Below, piece after piece: positions 43,748-53,455 of a stretch of DNA of 61,615 bases (its first letter is position 1; every line of letters begins with the position of its first letter). The notes beneath the pieces were generated by a model, which was not told the DNA's origin, did not search any database, and saw only the letters and a list, made by a program, of their open reading frames with translations. The stretch lies in assembly GCA_949879025.1 (NCBI GenBank), contig CATLBO010000006.1, positions 1 through 61,615 on the forward strand, read 5' to 3'. Both the position numbers and the translations under genes were made by a program. This DNA is from an uncultured Hungatella sp. (GTDB lineage: Bacteria; Bacillota; Clostridia; Lachnospirales; Lachnospiraceae).

Positions 43748-45823
43748 ATGGCAGAAATTATGGTACTTGACCAGAATACCATTAATAAAATCGCAGCCGG
43801 AGAGGTAATTGAGCGGCCTTCTTCTGTGGTGAAAGAACTTCTGGAAAACGCCATTGATGCCGGAGCCACGGCGGTTACCGTGGAGATCCGGGACGGGGGC
43901 ATATCCCTTATCCGGGTAACGGACAATGGATGCGGCATTGCCAAAGACCAGGTTCCCCTGGCATTTCTGCGTCATTCCACCAGTAAGATTAAGTCGGTGG
44001 AGGACTTGTTTACAGTGGCTTCCCTGGGATTTCGGGGGGAGGCCCTTTCCAGTATTGCCGCCGTGGCCCAGGTGGAAATGATTACCAAGACCCCAGAGCA
44101 GCTTTCGGGAATCCGGTATCAGATTGAGGGAGGAAAAGAGAGGAGCATACAGGAAATAGGCGCTCCTGACGGAACCACCTTTCTTGTGCGGAACCTGTTT
44201 TTCAATACCCCTGCCAGGCAGAAATTTTTAAAGACAGCCCAGACAGAAGGAGCCCATGTGGCCGCCCTGGTAGAGAAGCTTGCCATGTCCCGACCAGATA
44301 TTTCCATACGGTTTATCCAGAATAACCAGAATCGGCTTCACACCTCAGGAAACCACAATTTAAAGGATATTATCTACACTGTGTTCGGGCGGGAGATTGC
44401 AGCAAACCTGCTGCCGGTGGAGAAGAGCGAGGAAATTCTGCAGGTTAAGGGATTTGCCGGGAAACCGGTTATTGCCAGAAGCAACCGGAACTTTGAGAAT
44501 TACTACATTAATGGCAGGTACATAAAAAGCAGTCTGGTGGCAAAGGCCATTGAGGAAGCCTACAGGCCGTTTATGATGCAGCACAAATATCCCTTTGTCC
44601 TGCTGCACCTGGCCATCGAACCGGAATATCTGGATGTCAATGTGCACCCTACTAAAATGGAGCTACGGTTTCGGGACGAAAAACAGATCTACGAAATCAT
44701 AAGCCAGTCCATAAGCCAGGCTTTGGCCAGGAAGGAACTGATTCCCCAGATAAGCCTAAGTAAAAACAAGCAGGAGGACAAGAAGCGGCAGCAGGAGAAA
44801 AGCTGCCCGGAACCATTTGAGATAAAGCGTCAAAACGAATATGACCGCACAAATGTGAAAGACAGGCTGGGCGGCGCAAAACGGGAACCTCAGGGAAACA
44901 GGCGGCAGCTTCAAGAAGGCCAGAGAGAGACGCATACGCAGCAGCAGGAATACGCATCCAACACAAGGCTTGTGTGTGAAAAAGCAGATTACCAGATTAA
45001 GCCGACGTATCAGGCTGCTGCGGGAAATCAGCCTGAACAGATGGCAGGAGACAGAAAAAATATCGGGATAAGTGGGAGAAATCCATCATCAGATAGGGAA
45101 AATACCCATATTAATGGGAACATTATACCTGAAAACGAAGAAAAAATATATGCAGGTGGGAATAAACCGCCTGAAAATGAAAATCTCAGGCATTCTGATG
45201 GGCAGCTGGATTTTTTTGAGGAAAAGCTTTTAAATCCTGAAAGCCGCCTTCGCCATAAGATGATTGGCCAGCTGTTTGACACATACTGGCTGGTAGAGTT
45301 TCATGATCAGCTTTATATTATTGACCAGCACGCTGCCCATGAAAAGGTTTTGTACGAGAAAACCATGGCAACCTTAAAAAGCCGGGATTACACGTCCCAG
45401 ATGGTAAATCCTCCGATTATTCTGAGCCTGGGAAGCGAGGAGCAGGTGCTTCTTGAGAAATATATGGCTTATTTTACGGAAATGGGTTTTGAGATTGAGC
45501 ATTTCGGAGGCAAGGAGTATGCGGTGCGGGCAGTTCCAGACAACCTGTTTTCCATTGCCAGAAAGGAACTTCTTACGGACATGCTTGACAGCCTGTCCGA
45601 CGATATTTTTAAGGGTAATCCTGATATTATTTATGAAAGGGTTGCGTCCATGTCCTGCAAGGCAGCCGTAAAGGGCAATCACCCAATGTCACCTATGGAG
45701 GCGGACAAGCTGATTGACCGGCTTCTGGAATTAGAAAATCCCTATGCATGCCCCCACGGAAGGCCTACGATTATTTCCATGAGCAAATATGAACTGGAAC
45801 GAAAATTTAAAAGGATTGTGTGA
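43748..45823 (+). CDS. mutL: DNA mismatch repair protein MutL, with endonuclease motif
   Basis: Couples MutS to strand excision. The GHKL ATPase is at the N-terminus (INKIAAGEVIERPSSVVKEL, DNGCGI, GFRGEALSSI). A linker of about 150 residues, rich in Gln, Asn, Lys and Arg, separates it from the C-terminal domain. The endonuclease motif DQHA-x2-E-x4-E is present (DQHAAHEKVLYE), with CPHGRPT and SCKAAVK metal-site motifs, so this MutL nicks DNA, as in most bacteria without MutH. 691 residues. AGGAGGAAT precedes the ATG. Confidence 0.96.
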   Translation: MAEIMVLDQNTINKIAAGEVIERPSSVVKELLENAIDAGATAVTVEIRDGGISLIRVTDNGCGIAKDQVPLAFLRHSTSKIKSVEDLFTVASLGFRGEALSSIAAVAQVEMITKTPEQLSGIRYQIEGGKERSIQEIGAPDGTTFLVRNLFFNTPARQKFLKTAQTEGAHVAALVEKLAMSRPDISIRFIQNNQNRLHTSGNHNLKDIIYTVFGREIAANLLPVEKSEEILQVKGFAGKPVIARSNRNFENYYINGRYIKSSLVAKAIEEAYRPFMMQHKYPFVLLHLAIEPEYLDVNVHPTKMELRFRDEKQIYEIISQSISQALARKELIPQISLSKNKQEDKKRQQEKSCPEPFEIKRQNEYDRTNVKDRLGGAKREPQGNRRQLQEGQRETHTQQQEYASNTRLVCEKADYQIKPTYQAAAGNQPEQMAGDRKNIGISGRNPSSDRENTHINGNIIPENEEKIYAGGNKPPENENLRHSDGQLDFFEEKLLNPESRLRHKMIGQLFDTYWLVEFHDQLYIIDQHAAHEKVLYEKTMATLKSRDYTSQMVNPPIILSLGSEEQVLLEKYMAYFTEMGFEIEHFGGKEYAVRAVPDNLFSIARKELLTDMLDSLSDDIFKGNPDIIYERVASMSCKAAVKGNHPMSPMEADKLIDRLLELENPYACPHGRPTIISMSKYELERKFKRIV

Positions 45824-45864
45824 CAGAATCCCATCGATCACACGATTATAGGAGGTCTTCAATA

Positions 45865-46836
45865 ATGGCTTTGCCTCTTATTATTCTTACAGGTCCCACG
45901 GCTGTGGGAAAAACAGAGCTTTCTGTCCGCCTGGCAAAGGCCGCAGGCGGGGAGATCATCAGTGCGGATTCCATGCAGGTATACCGCCATATGGATATTG
46001 GGTCTGCTAAAGTGACCAGAGAAGAGATGGATGGTGTAAGCCACCATCTTATTGACGTGCTGGAGCCTACGGAGGAATTTAACGTGGTGGTTTTCCAGAA
46101 AATGGCAAAAGAGGCGCTTTCGCAGATTTACGGGCAGGGCCGTATTCCCATTGTGGCAGGCGGAACTGGCTTTTACATCCAGGCCCTTTTGTATGACGTG
46201 GATTTTACGGAGAATGACGGAGATCCCGGACTCCGCATGGAGCTGGAGCAGATTGCCGCCTTGAAAGGAGCCAGGTATCTGCACGAAATGCTGCAGAGTG
46301 CCGATCCGGCGGCTGCCCGGCAGATCCATGCCAACAATGTGAAACGGGTTATCCGGGCCATTGAGTTTTATAAAAAGACAGGAACCAGGATTTCTGATCA
46401 CAATGCTGCAGAACGGAAAAAAGAATCTCCCTATGATTTTTTTTACTATGTCCTGAATACGGACAGGGCAGTGCTTTATGAAAGAATTGAACAGCGGGTG
46501 GATAAGATGCTGGAGCTGGGCCTTGTGGACGAGGTGCAGAAACTGGCGGACATGGGCTGCACCAGGGATATGGTATCTATGCAGGGACTGGGATACAAGG
46601 AGATCCTTGACTATCTGGACGGCAGGTGCAGCCTTGAGGAAGCCGTTTATATTCTGAAACGTGATACAAGGCATTTTGCCAAAAGGCAGCTGACCTGGTT
46701 TAAGCGGGAGAGAAATGTGCGATGGCTGAATCTGCCGGACTTTGGAAATGACAGCGGAAAAATATTGGAACATATTTTAGAGGAAACAAAGCATTCCAGG
46801 CAAAGGGGCTGGAATGTTTGCCCCAGAGAACCATAA
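45865..46836 (+). CDS. miaA: tRNA dimethylallyltransferase
   Basis: Transfers dimethylallyl to A37 of tRNAs that read codons starting with U; MiaB then methylthiolates. The 323-residue protein has the P-loop ILTGPTAVGKTE, SADSMQVYRHMDIGSAK, VGGTGFYIQALL and the SMQGLGYKEIL segment. The start at 45865 has ATAGGAGGT 8 bases before it; 15 upstream codons in frame overlap mutL and are not used. The dimethylallyl donor is the product of IspH coded in the same window. Confidence 0.96.
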   Translation: MALPLIILTGPTAVGKTELSVRLAKAAGGEIISADSMQVYRHMDIGSAKVTREEMDGVSHHLIDVLEPTEEFNVVVFQKMAKEALSQIYGQGRIPIVAGGTGFYIQALLYDVDFTENDGDPGLRMELEQIAALKGARYLHEMLQSADPAAARQIHANNVKRVIRAIEFYKKTGTRISDHNAAERKKESPYDFFYYVLNTDRAVLYERIEQRVDKMLELGLVDEVQKLADMGCTRDMVSMQGLGYKEILDYLDGRCSLEEAVYILKRDTRHFAKRQLTWFKRERNVRWLNLPDFGNDSGKILEHILEETKHSRQRGWNVCPREP

Positions 46837-46859
46837 CAGATAACAGGAGAGACAAAATC

Positions 46860-48173
46860 ATGGAATTAAATGCAATGTATACGTCACTTGGAATCAGCCC
46901 TCAGGTGCTGAAGTTTGGGGAAGAGATCGAAGAGTCGTTAAAAGACAGATTCCAGGCCATTGACTTAAGGGCAGAGTACAATCAGCTAAAGGTCATAAAA
47001 GCCATGCAGAAAAACCGGGTCAGCGACATCCATTTTGCCGCCACCACAGGATACGGGTACAATGATCTGGGAAGAGATACGCTGGAGCAGGTATATGCCA
47101 GCGTATTTGAAGCAGAAAGCGCCTTGGTGCGCCCTCAGCTTATGAGCGGAACCCATGCCCTTCACATTGCCCTGTCCGGAAACCTCCGCCCTGGAGATGA
47201 GCTGCTTTCCCCAAACGGAAAACCTTATGACACGCTGGAGGAGGTTATCGGAATCCGCCAGTCACCAGGTTCGCTAAAAGAGTATGGGGTTACTTACCGC
47301 CAGGCCGACCTGCTTCCTGACGGAAGCTTTGACTTTGCAGCAATTGCAAAGGCCATTAATGAGAAGACAAAACTTATGACCATCCAGCGGTCCAAAGGCT
47401 ACGCCACAAGACCTACATTTTCCGTAAAGCAGATTGGGGAAGTGATTGCTTTTGCAAAAAGAATCAAGCCGGATCTTATCTGCATGGTAGATAACTGCTA
47501 TGGCGAGTTTGTGGAAGATGTGGAGCCTACTCAGGCAGGAGCTGACATGGCTGTAGGCTCTCTTATTAAAAACCCCGGCGGCGGACTGGCTCCTACAGGC
47601 GGATACATTGTAGGGCGGAAAGACTGTATTGACCGGGCGGCTTTCCGCTTAAGCGCTCCCGGCCTGGGAAAAGAAGTCGGGGCAAGCCTTGGACTGAACC
47701 AGTCCTTCTATCAGGGCCTGTTTCTGTCGCCGGTGGTTGTGGCAGGAGCCTTAAAGGGAGCTGTTTTTGCTGCAGGCATCTACGAAAAGCTGGGATTCGA
47801 TGTGATTCCCAGCAGCACGGAGGAACGCCACGACATTATTCAGTCCATTGCGCTGAAAAGCCCGGAGGCAGTCATTGCGTTCTGCCAGGGAATCCAGGCA
47901 GCGGCGCCAGTAGACAGCTTTGTAGCCCCAGAGCCATGGGATATGCCAGGATACGACGCCCCGGTTATTATGGCAGCAGGGGCATTTGTCCAGGGGTCTT
48001 CCATTGAGTTAAGTGCAGACGGCCCCATGAAACCGCCTTATGCCGTATATTTCCAGGGAGGGCTGACCTGGTACCATGCCAAACTGGGCATTCTTTCGTC
48101 CCTGCAGAAACTGTGTGACGCAGGACTCTGCACCCTGAAAAACCAAAGCAAACCTGTCTGCCGCAGGCAGTAG
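46860..48173 (+). CDS. Methionine gamma-lyase-like PLP protein (YnbB/aluminium resistance family)
   Basis: A 437-residue fold-type I PLP enzyme. The family pattern includes FAATTGYGYNDLGRD, VRPQLMSGTHALHIAL, MTIQRSKGYATRPTFS, MVDNCYGEFVED and SLIKNPGGGLAPTGGYIVG, with the Lys just before NPGGG the likely PLP lysine. It is often encoded after miaA in Firmicutes, as here, 23 bases away. Its real reaction is unsettled; the aluminium resistance label rests on old genetic work in Arthrobacter. AACAGGAGAG precedes ATG 46860. Confidence 0.9.
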   Translation: MELNAMYTSLGISPQVLKFGEEIEESLKDRFQAIDLRAEYNQLKVIKAMQKNRVSDIHFAATTGYGYNDLGRDTLEQVYASVFEAESALVRPQLMSGTHALHIALSGNLRPGDELLSPNGKPYDTLEEVIGIRQSPGSLKEYGVTYRQADLLPDGSFDFAAIAKAINEKTKLMTIQRSKGYATRPTFSVKQIGEVIAFAKRIKPDLICMVDNCYGEFVEDVEPTQAGADMAVGSLIKNPGGGLAPTGGYIVGRKDCIDRAAFRLSAPGLGKEVGASLGLNQSFYQGLFLSPVVVAGALKGAVFAAGIYEKLGFDVIPSSTEERHDIIQSIALKSPEAVIAFCQGIQAAAPVDSFVAPEPWDMPGYDAPVIMAAGAFVQGSSIELSADGPMKPPYAVYFQGGLTWYHAKLGILSSLQKLCDAGLCTLKNQSKPVCRRQ

Positions 48174-48274
48174 GGATGTCCGGCCCGGAGATTTCCCGCC
48201 GCAGGAATCAGGCGCTGGCAGATCAGTCATACGATACTGTTTTGGAAAAATTTTTTAACTTTTTATAAACTAAC

Positions 48275-48303
48275 TATACATAAATTCCATCTTATGGTAA
48301 AAT
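48275..48303 (+). promoter_or_regulatory. Promoter of the radC-mre-min cluster
   Basis: TATACA (48275-48280), 17 bases, TAAAAT (48298-48303) with TGG in front, an extended -10. It is 115 bases upstream of the radC start. Confidence 0.55.
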
Positions 48304-48417
48304 GTTTTGGAATCAAAGGCAGGCTGGTCTTGCGGCATGCTTTTGGCTTGCGAAGAGATAAGGTTCCAGGCGCCCGGGCTTCGTACTACGGAGAGTCACG
48401 CAGCAAGGAGTATGCCC

Positions 48418-49119
48418 ATGGACAAACACATTAAGATGAAAGATATCCCAAAGCAGGACCGCCCCTACGAGAAATGCGTTTCTAAAAGTCCTGAGATACT
48501 AAGCGACGCGGAGCTGTTAGCCGTCATTATCCGGACCGGCAGCCCGGCCTTAAGCTGTCTTCAGCTTGCCCAGAAGGTGCTGGAGCTGACTTATCCGGAA
48601 GGCGACGGCCTTTTGGGACTGTGCCGCTTAGACCTGTCTGATTTTCAAAAGCTTCCAGGCATTGGCATGGTGAAAGGCATCCAGCTGCAGTGCATCGGAG
48701 AGCTGTCAAAGCGTATTAGCCGCCGTGCGGCAACTGCCAGAAATACCACATTCGAGAATCCCCAGTCCGTGGCGGAATACTATATGGAAGAAATGAGGCA
48801 CTTACAGCAGGAACAGCTTTATGTCATGTTCCTTAACACCAGGCAGGCCCTGATTCGGGATCTGCTGATATCTAAAGGCACCGTAAATGCGTCTCTGGCA
48901 TCGCCCCGGGAGATATTTATAAAAGCCCTTCAATGTCAGGCCGTAGGAATTATCCTGGTTCATAACCATCCCAGCGGGGATTCCACTCCCAGCCGGGAGG
49001 ACTGTCTCCTGACCAGGAAGGTTTATGATGCAGGAAGCCTTGTGGATATCCAGCTTTTGGACCATGTTATTATTGGAGACAATAATTACTGCAGCTTTAA
49101 AAAAGAGGGAATGTTATAG
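48418..49119 (+). CDS. radC: RadC family (JAB/MPN) protein
   Basis: A 233-residue RadC protein. The N-terminal helix-hairpin-helix-like part (LLGLCRLDLSDFQKLPGIG) precedes the JAMM metalloprotease-like domain with the metal motif HNHPSGDSTPSREDCLL and the LLDHVIIGDNNYCSFKK end. The role is uncertain; the old link to DNA repair was withdrawn. ATG 48418 follows AGGAG by 7 bases; the frame is open further upstream but unsupported. The genes radC-mreC-mreD are adjacent in many Firmicutes, as here; mreC starts directly after the radC stop. Confidence 0.93.
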   Translation: MDKHIKMKDIPKQDRPYEKCVSKSPEILSDAELLAVIIRTGSPALSCLQLAQKVLELTYPEGDGLLGLCRLDLSDFQKLPGIGMVKGIQLQCIGELSKRISRRAATARNTTFENPQSVAEYYMEEMRHLQQEQLYVMFLNTRQALIRDLLISKGTVNASLASPREIFIKALQCQAVGIILVHNHPSGDSTPSREDCLLTRKVYDAGSLVDIQLLDHVIIGDNNYCSFKKEGML

Positions 49120-49965
49120 ATGGAATCAAAATACAACCGTTATATTTTAGCAGGTCTCACCGTAATCTGCATTGTGCTGATTGGAATTACTATGGTTGCA
49201 GATCAGTGGCTGGAGCCTTTGCGCACAGGCGTGGGATATGTTCTGATTCCCATTCAGTCAGGGGTGAACAAAGTGGGAGTGACCATATACCAGCAGCTTT
49301 CTGATTATGGGCAGCTAAAGGGGGCTTTGGAGGAAAAGCGAAAGCTTCAGGCGGAGATTGACAGGCTGACAGAGGAAAACAACAGGCTGGCCTCCCAGCA
49401 GTTTGAACTTCAGCGGCTCAGGGAACTGTACGACCTGGATCAGCAGTATATGCAGTACAACAAGACTGCTGCCCGGGTCATTGCCAATGACTCCGGCGAC
49501 TGGTTCCAGGTATTCAGAGTCAATAAAGGGTCTGCCGACGGGATTCAGGTGGGCAACAACGTATTGGCTGGCGGAGGGCTGGCAGGCATTGTGACAGATG
49601 TAGGCGCCCATTATGCCACGGTCCGTTCGATTATTGACGATTCCAGCCGGGTCAGCGCCATGGCGCTCCAGTCAGGGGACACTTGCATGGTAGGCGGAGA
49701 TCTGACCCTTTACAAAGAGGGGCGCCTGGCATTAAGCGATATTAAGAAAGACGGCGATGTAAAAGACGGGGACCGTATTGTCACCTCCAATATCAGCACC
49801 ACCTATCTTCCGGGAATATTAATCGGATATGCAGCGGATATTTCCATTGACAGCAACCAGCTGACCAGTTCCGGCTATCTGGTGCCTGTGGCGGAGTTTA
49901 ACAATCTCCAGGAGGTGCTGATCATTACGGATCTGAAAGAAACCGGGGAACCTACAGGAGAATAA
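49120..49965 (+). CDS. mreC: Rod shape-determining protein MreC
   Basis: A 281-residue elongasome protein anchored by an N-terminal helix (about 7-25). A coiled coil from about 65 to 105 (KRKLQAEIDRLTEENNRLASQ) is followed by the beta-barrel core (VNKGSADGIQVGNNVLAGGGLAGIV, SISTTYLPGILIG-type strand). It organises MreB, PBP2 and RodA. It begins at the base after the radC stop and is 1 base from mreD. Confidence 0.95.
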   Translation: MESKYNRYILAGLTVICIVLIGITMVADQWLEPLRTGVGYVLIPIQSGVNKVGVTIYQQLSDYGQLKGALEEKRKLQAEIDRLTEENNRLASQQFELQRLRELYDLDQQYMQYNKTAARVIANDSGDWFQVFRVNKGSADGIQVGNNVLAGGGLAGIVTDVGAHYATVRSIIDDSSRVSAMALQSGDTCMVGGDLTLYKEGRLALSDIKKDGDVKDGDRIVTSNISTTYLPGILIGYAADISIDSNQLTSSGYLVPVAEFNNLQEVLIITDLKETGEPTGE

Positions 49966-49966
49966 T

Positions 49967-50485
49967 ATGAAGCGGATCATTATCAACTTGGTGCTGATCA
50001 TTATTGCGTTTACCATACAAAACTGTGTGTTTCCGCTGATTCCTTTTTTGTCGGCATCTCCGAACCTGCTATTGATCCTGACATTTTCCTTTGGGTTTAT
50101 GAAAGGGCAGCGGGCGGGCATGTTTTACGGGGTTCTGGCAGGAGTGCTTTTGGATCTGTTTTACAGCGGCCCATTCGGCTTTTACACGCTTTTTTACGTG
50201 TATGTGGGATATGTAAACGGAATCTGCACCAAATATTATTATGAAGAGTACATTACCCTGCCGCTGGTTTTAAGCGTGCTAAATGAATTAGCATACAATT
50301 TGTATGTGTATGTGTTCCGCTTCCTTATCCGGGGGAGGCTGAATGTGCTTTATTACTTGAAGGAACTGGTGATTCCGGAAACAATTTTTACGGTTGTGAC
50401 CACACTTCTTATTTACCGTCTGCTTCTCTATATCGGCAGGCGGCTGACAGAATTTGAAAATAGGAGAGATACTACGATTGTTTAG
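49967..50485 (+). CDS. mreD: Rod shape-determining protein MreD
   Basis: A 172-residue membrane protein with five or six helices, strongly hydrophobic, with FMKGQRAGMFYGVLAGVLLDLFYSGPFGFYT as the family core (shown in parts: MKGQRAGMFYG, LAGVLLDLFY). It acts with MreC in peptidoglycan elongation. It begins 1 base after mreC and ends inside the start of the PBP2 gene by 8 bases. Confidence 0.93.
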   Translation: MKRIIINLVLIIIAFTIQNCVFPLIPFLSASPNLLLILTFSFGFMKGQRAGMFYGVLAGVLLDLFYSGPFGFYTLFYVYVGYVNGICTKYYYEEYITLPLVLSVLNELAYNLYVYVFRFLIRGRLNVLYYLKELVIPETIFTVVTTLLIYRLLLYIGRRLTEFENRRDTTIV

Positions 50486-53360
50486 AGACATACTGGAACT
50501 GATTCAGATCGGCATTAAGCGGGTCATTACGTCAAGGATATTTGCCCTGGCTGTAATCTTTATCTGCATGTTTGCCGGGCTGGTGGTACGCTTGTTTGAC
50601 CTGCAGATCGTGCGGGGCGAAGAATATGTGAAAAAATATGAATCCAAAATACTGAGGACCGCCTATACAACGGGAACCAGAGGCAATATCTACGACTGCA
50701 ACGGCATAATTCTCGCCAGAAATGAGCTGGCTTATTCCGTTACCATTCAGGATGTAGGCGCCTATAAAACGGATCAGGACAGGAACCTGATGATCCTGGA
50801 GCTGGTGCGGATCTTGGACAGGCAGGGGGAAACCATTCAGGGAGATCTGCCAGTTGCCATTGACCAGAACGGTGACTTTGTGTACACCACTTCGTCAGAG
50901 ACGGCAAGGCTGCGGTTTCTGCGGGACTTTTATGGACGTCGCTCTGTCAGCGAACTGGATGACGAGGACGGAAAATACCCTTCCAATGTCAGTGCCAGGG
51001 ATGTCTTTGAAATGACCAAGGAAAAATTTAACATAGGAGATCTGAAAGATGACAGGGGGAATCCTATGGTGATTCCGGATGACGAAGCCCTGAAAGTAGG
51101 CATTATCCGCTATTCCCTTTCCCTGACGGCTTACACCAGCTACAAGACCACTACAGTTGCCTCCAATGTTTCCGAGAATACTGTGGTGGATATTTCCGAA
51201 CATATGGCCCAGCTGCAGGGAGTGGATATTGCCGAGTCCACAGTGCGTATTTATGAGGACGCCCTGTACTTTGCGCCGATTATCGGCTATACAGGCAAGG
51301 TTTCCAGCGAAGAGCAGCTGGAGGAACTGCGGCAGAGAGATGAAAGCTACGAGCTTAATGATATTGTGGGCCGCATCGGGATTGAAGCCACCCAGGAGGA
51401 CAAGCTTCAGGGAAAAAAGGGTGTCCAGAATATGTATGTGGACAGCAGGGGACGGGTTTTAAAGGTTCTTGACGACGCCACGGAGCCGGAAGCGGGGAAC
51501 AATATTTATCTGACTCTGGATCGGGAACTGCAGATTGGCATTTACCACCTGCTGGAAAAGCATCTTGCTGGCATTCTTACAGACCGTTTGGTTAACCGGG
51601 AAGTGACGGAGGATGAAAACCGGGACTCCAGTAAAAAGAAGATTCCCGTAAAGGATGCCTACTATCAGCTTATTAACAATAACGTGCTGTCTCTAAAAGC
51701 CATGGAGCGGGACGATGCCGGGGCGGTGGAGCAGGAGATCCAGAGAAAATTCTTGGCTTCCAGACAGCAGATTATGGCAAATATGAGAAGCCAGCTGGCA
51801 GACCCAGGGGCAGTTCCCATATCGGAACTGCCGGAGGATATGAAAGCGTACATGCTGTATGTGTATTCCTACCTGTCATCAGATACGGTGGATATTTTCC
51901 AGAGAAGCAAGGTTGACGCCGAAAGCCCTCAGGCAATGGCCTGGAGAGACGAAACCATAAGCCTTCGGGAATACTTATACTACGGCATTTCCCAGGAATG
52001 GATATACACTACTAAGCTGCCTGTAAACAACAAGTACTCCAATGCTGACGACAGTTTCCAGGCCCTGGTGGATTACGTTATGGAGCAGCTGGAAAATGAC
52101 ACTCAGTTTACGAAACGCATTTACCGCTATCTTATAAACCAGGATATTATTACAGGAAGAGAGCTGTGCATGGCTCTGTACTCCCAAAACGTCCTTCCTT
52201 ATGATCAGGAACAGATGGGGCTGCTGCAGGCAGGAGGAGAGGAGTATACTTTCAGCTTTCTGATTGATAAGATAAACAACCTTGAGATTACGCCTGCTCA
52301 GCTGGCCCTTGACCCATGCACCGCCGGATGCACCGTGACAGATGTGAATACGGGAAAGGTGCGGGCCCTGGTAACATATCCCAGCTATAACAACAACATG
52401 CTGTCCGGCACGGTTGATGCCGCTTATTTCAGCCAGCTGAACGAGGACCTGTCCCTTCCCCTTTATAACAATGCCACGCAGGTTTCCAAGGCGCCTGGTT
52501 CTACCTTTAAGCCCATTACCGCTGTTGCGGCTCTGGAGGAGGGAGTTGTCACAACTGCAGATGAGATCGAATGTACTGGCATTTATGAGGAAGTGTTTCC
52601 AAAGATTAAGTGTTGGATCAATCCGGGACGCCACGGCAAGCTAGACGTATCCGGAGGACTGGAAAATTCCTGCAACTATTTCTTCTCCGAGGTGGCACAC
52701 CGTCTTTCTACCAATGAGGATGGCGTATATTCCACGGACAGAGGACTGGAGGTACTTCGGGAGTACGCTTCAAAATTCGGCCTTGATCATCCGTCGGGAA
52801 TCGAGATTGCAGAAAGCGCACCGAAGATTTCTACGGAAGACCCGGAGCGTTCCTCCATGGGACAGGGTACCAATGCCTATACCAATGTGCAGCTGTCCCG
52901 GTATGTAACAGCCTTGGCCAACAGAGGGAAGGTGTTTGAGTTAAGCCTTATTGATAAAGTTACCAAATCAGACGGAACTGTTGTGGAGGATCATGCTCCT
53001 GAAATTTCCAGTCTGGTAGAAATTGCTGACAGTACCTGGGATGCGGTTCAGAGCGGAATGAGGCGGGTAATTACCAACAGTTCCTCCAAACGTATTTTCA
53101 GGGATCTGGAAGTGGAGATTGCAGGAAAGACCGGTACGGCTCAGGAGAATACCAGGGCAAACCATGCGTTCTTTATTTCCTATGGGCCGTATTCCAACCC
53201 TGAGATCAGCGTTACGGTCAATATTCCCTATGGCTATTCTTCCGCCAATGCGGCAACCATAGCCAAGAGTGTGTACCGCTTTTATTATGGGTACACGACC
53301 CTGGAGGATATTATCGGAGCAGGAGCCCTGGATGCAAGCAATGTTACAATCGGCGATTAA
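50478..53360 (+). CDS. Penicillin-binding protein 2 type transpeptidase with large insertion
   Basis: A class B PBP that cross-links peptidoglycan during elongation. 960 residues; usual length is 600-700. A TM segment (about 22-45), the dimerisation domain (RGNIYDCNGIILARNELAYS) and a transpeptidase domain with S675-TF-K678 (PGSTFKP), SCN at 731-733 and KTG at 884. The extra 250 residues lie at about 366-614 between the start of the transpeptidase domain (YLTLDRELQ) and its continuation (GCTVTDVNTGKVRALV). The insertion is helical and charged. The TTG at 50478 is preferred, with AGGAGA 10 bases before it. The start overlaps mreD. Confidence 0.9.
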   Translation: MFRDILELIQIGIKRVITSRIFALAVIFICMFAGLVVRLFDLQIVRGEEYVKKYESKILRTAYTTGTRGNIYDCNGIILARNELAYSVTIQDVGAYKTDQDRNLMILELVRILDRQGETIQGDLPVAIDQNGDFVYTTSSETARLRFLRDFYGRRSVSELDDEDGKYPSNVSARDVFEMTKEKFNIGDLKDDRGNPMVIPDDEALKVGIIRYSLSLTAYTSYKTTTVASNVSENTVVDISEHMAQLQGVDIAESTVRIYEDALYFAPIIGYTGKVSSEEQLEELRQRDESYELNDIVGRIGIEATQEDKLQGKKGVQNMYVDSRGRVLKVLDDATEPEAGNNIYLTLDRELQIGIYHLLEKHLAGILTDRLVNREVTEDENRDSSKKKIPVKDAYYQLINNNVLSLKAMERDDAGAVEQEIQRKFLASRQQIMANMRSQLADPGAVPISELPEDMKAYMLYVYSYLSSDTVDIFQRSKVDAESPQAMAWRDETISLREYLYYGISQEWIYTTKLPVNNKYSNADDSFQALVDYVMEQLENDTQFTKRIYRYLINQDIITGRELCMALYSQNVLPYDQEQMGLLQAGGEEYTFSFLIDKINNLEITPAQLALDPCTAGCTVTDVNTGKVRALVTYPSYNNNMLSGTVDAAYFSQLNEDLSLPLYNNATQVSKAPGSTFKPITAVAALEEGVVTTADEIECTGIYEEVFPKIKCWINPGRHGKLDVSGGLENSCNYFFSEVAHRLSTNEDGVYSTDRGLEVLREYASKFGLDHPSGIEIAESAPKISTEDPERSSMGQGTNAYTNVQLSRYVTALANRGKVFELSLIDKVTKSDGTVVEDHAPEISSLVEIADSTWDAVQSGMRRVITNSSSKRIFRDLEVEIAGKTGTAQENTRANHAFFISYGPYSNPEISVTVNIPYGYSSANAATIAKSVYRFYYGYTTLEDIIGAGALDASNVTIGD

Positions 53361-53455
53361 AACAGAAACAGGGTTTTAAGAAACATAAGCCACAAAAGAG
53401 GCAGAAGCTGCCTGGAAGATTTAACAGGTGAATTCAGGTAAAGAGGTGGTAGTGT

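Noticed and set aside
45859-46773. Long antisense open frame (304 residues, - strand)
   Set aside because: It lies wholly opposite to miaA and has no recognisable domain.
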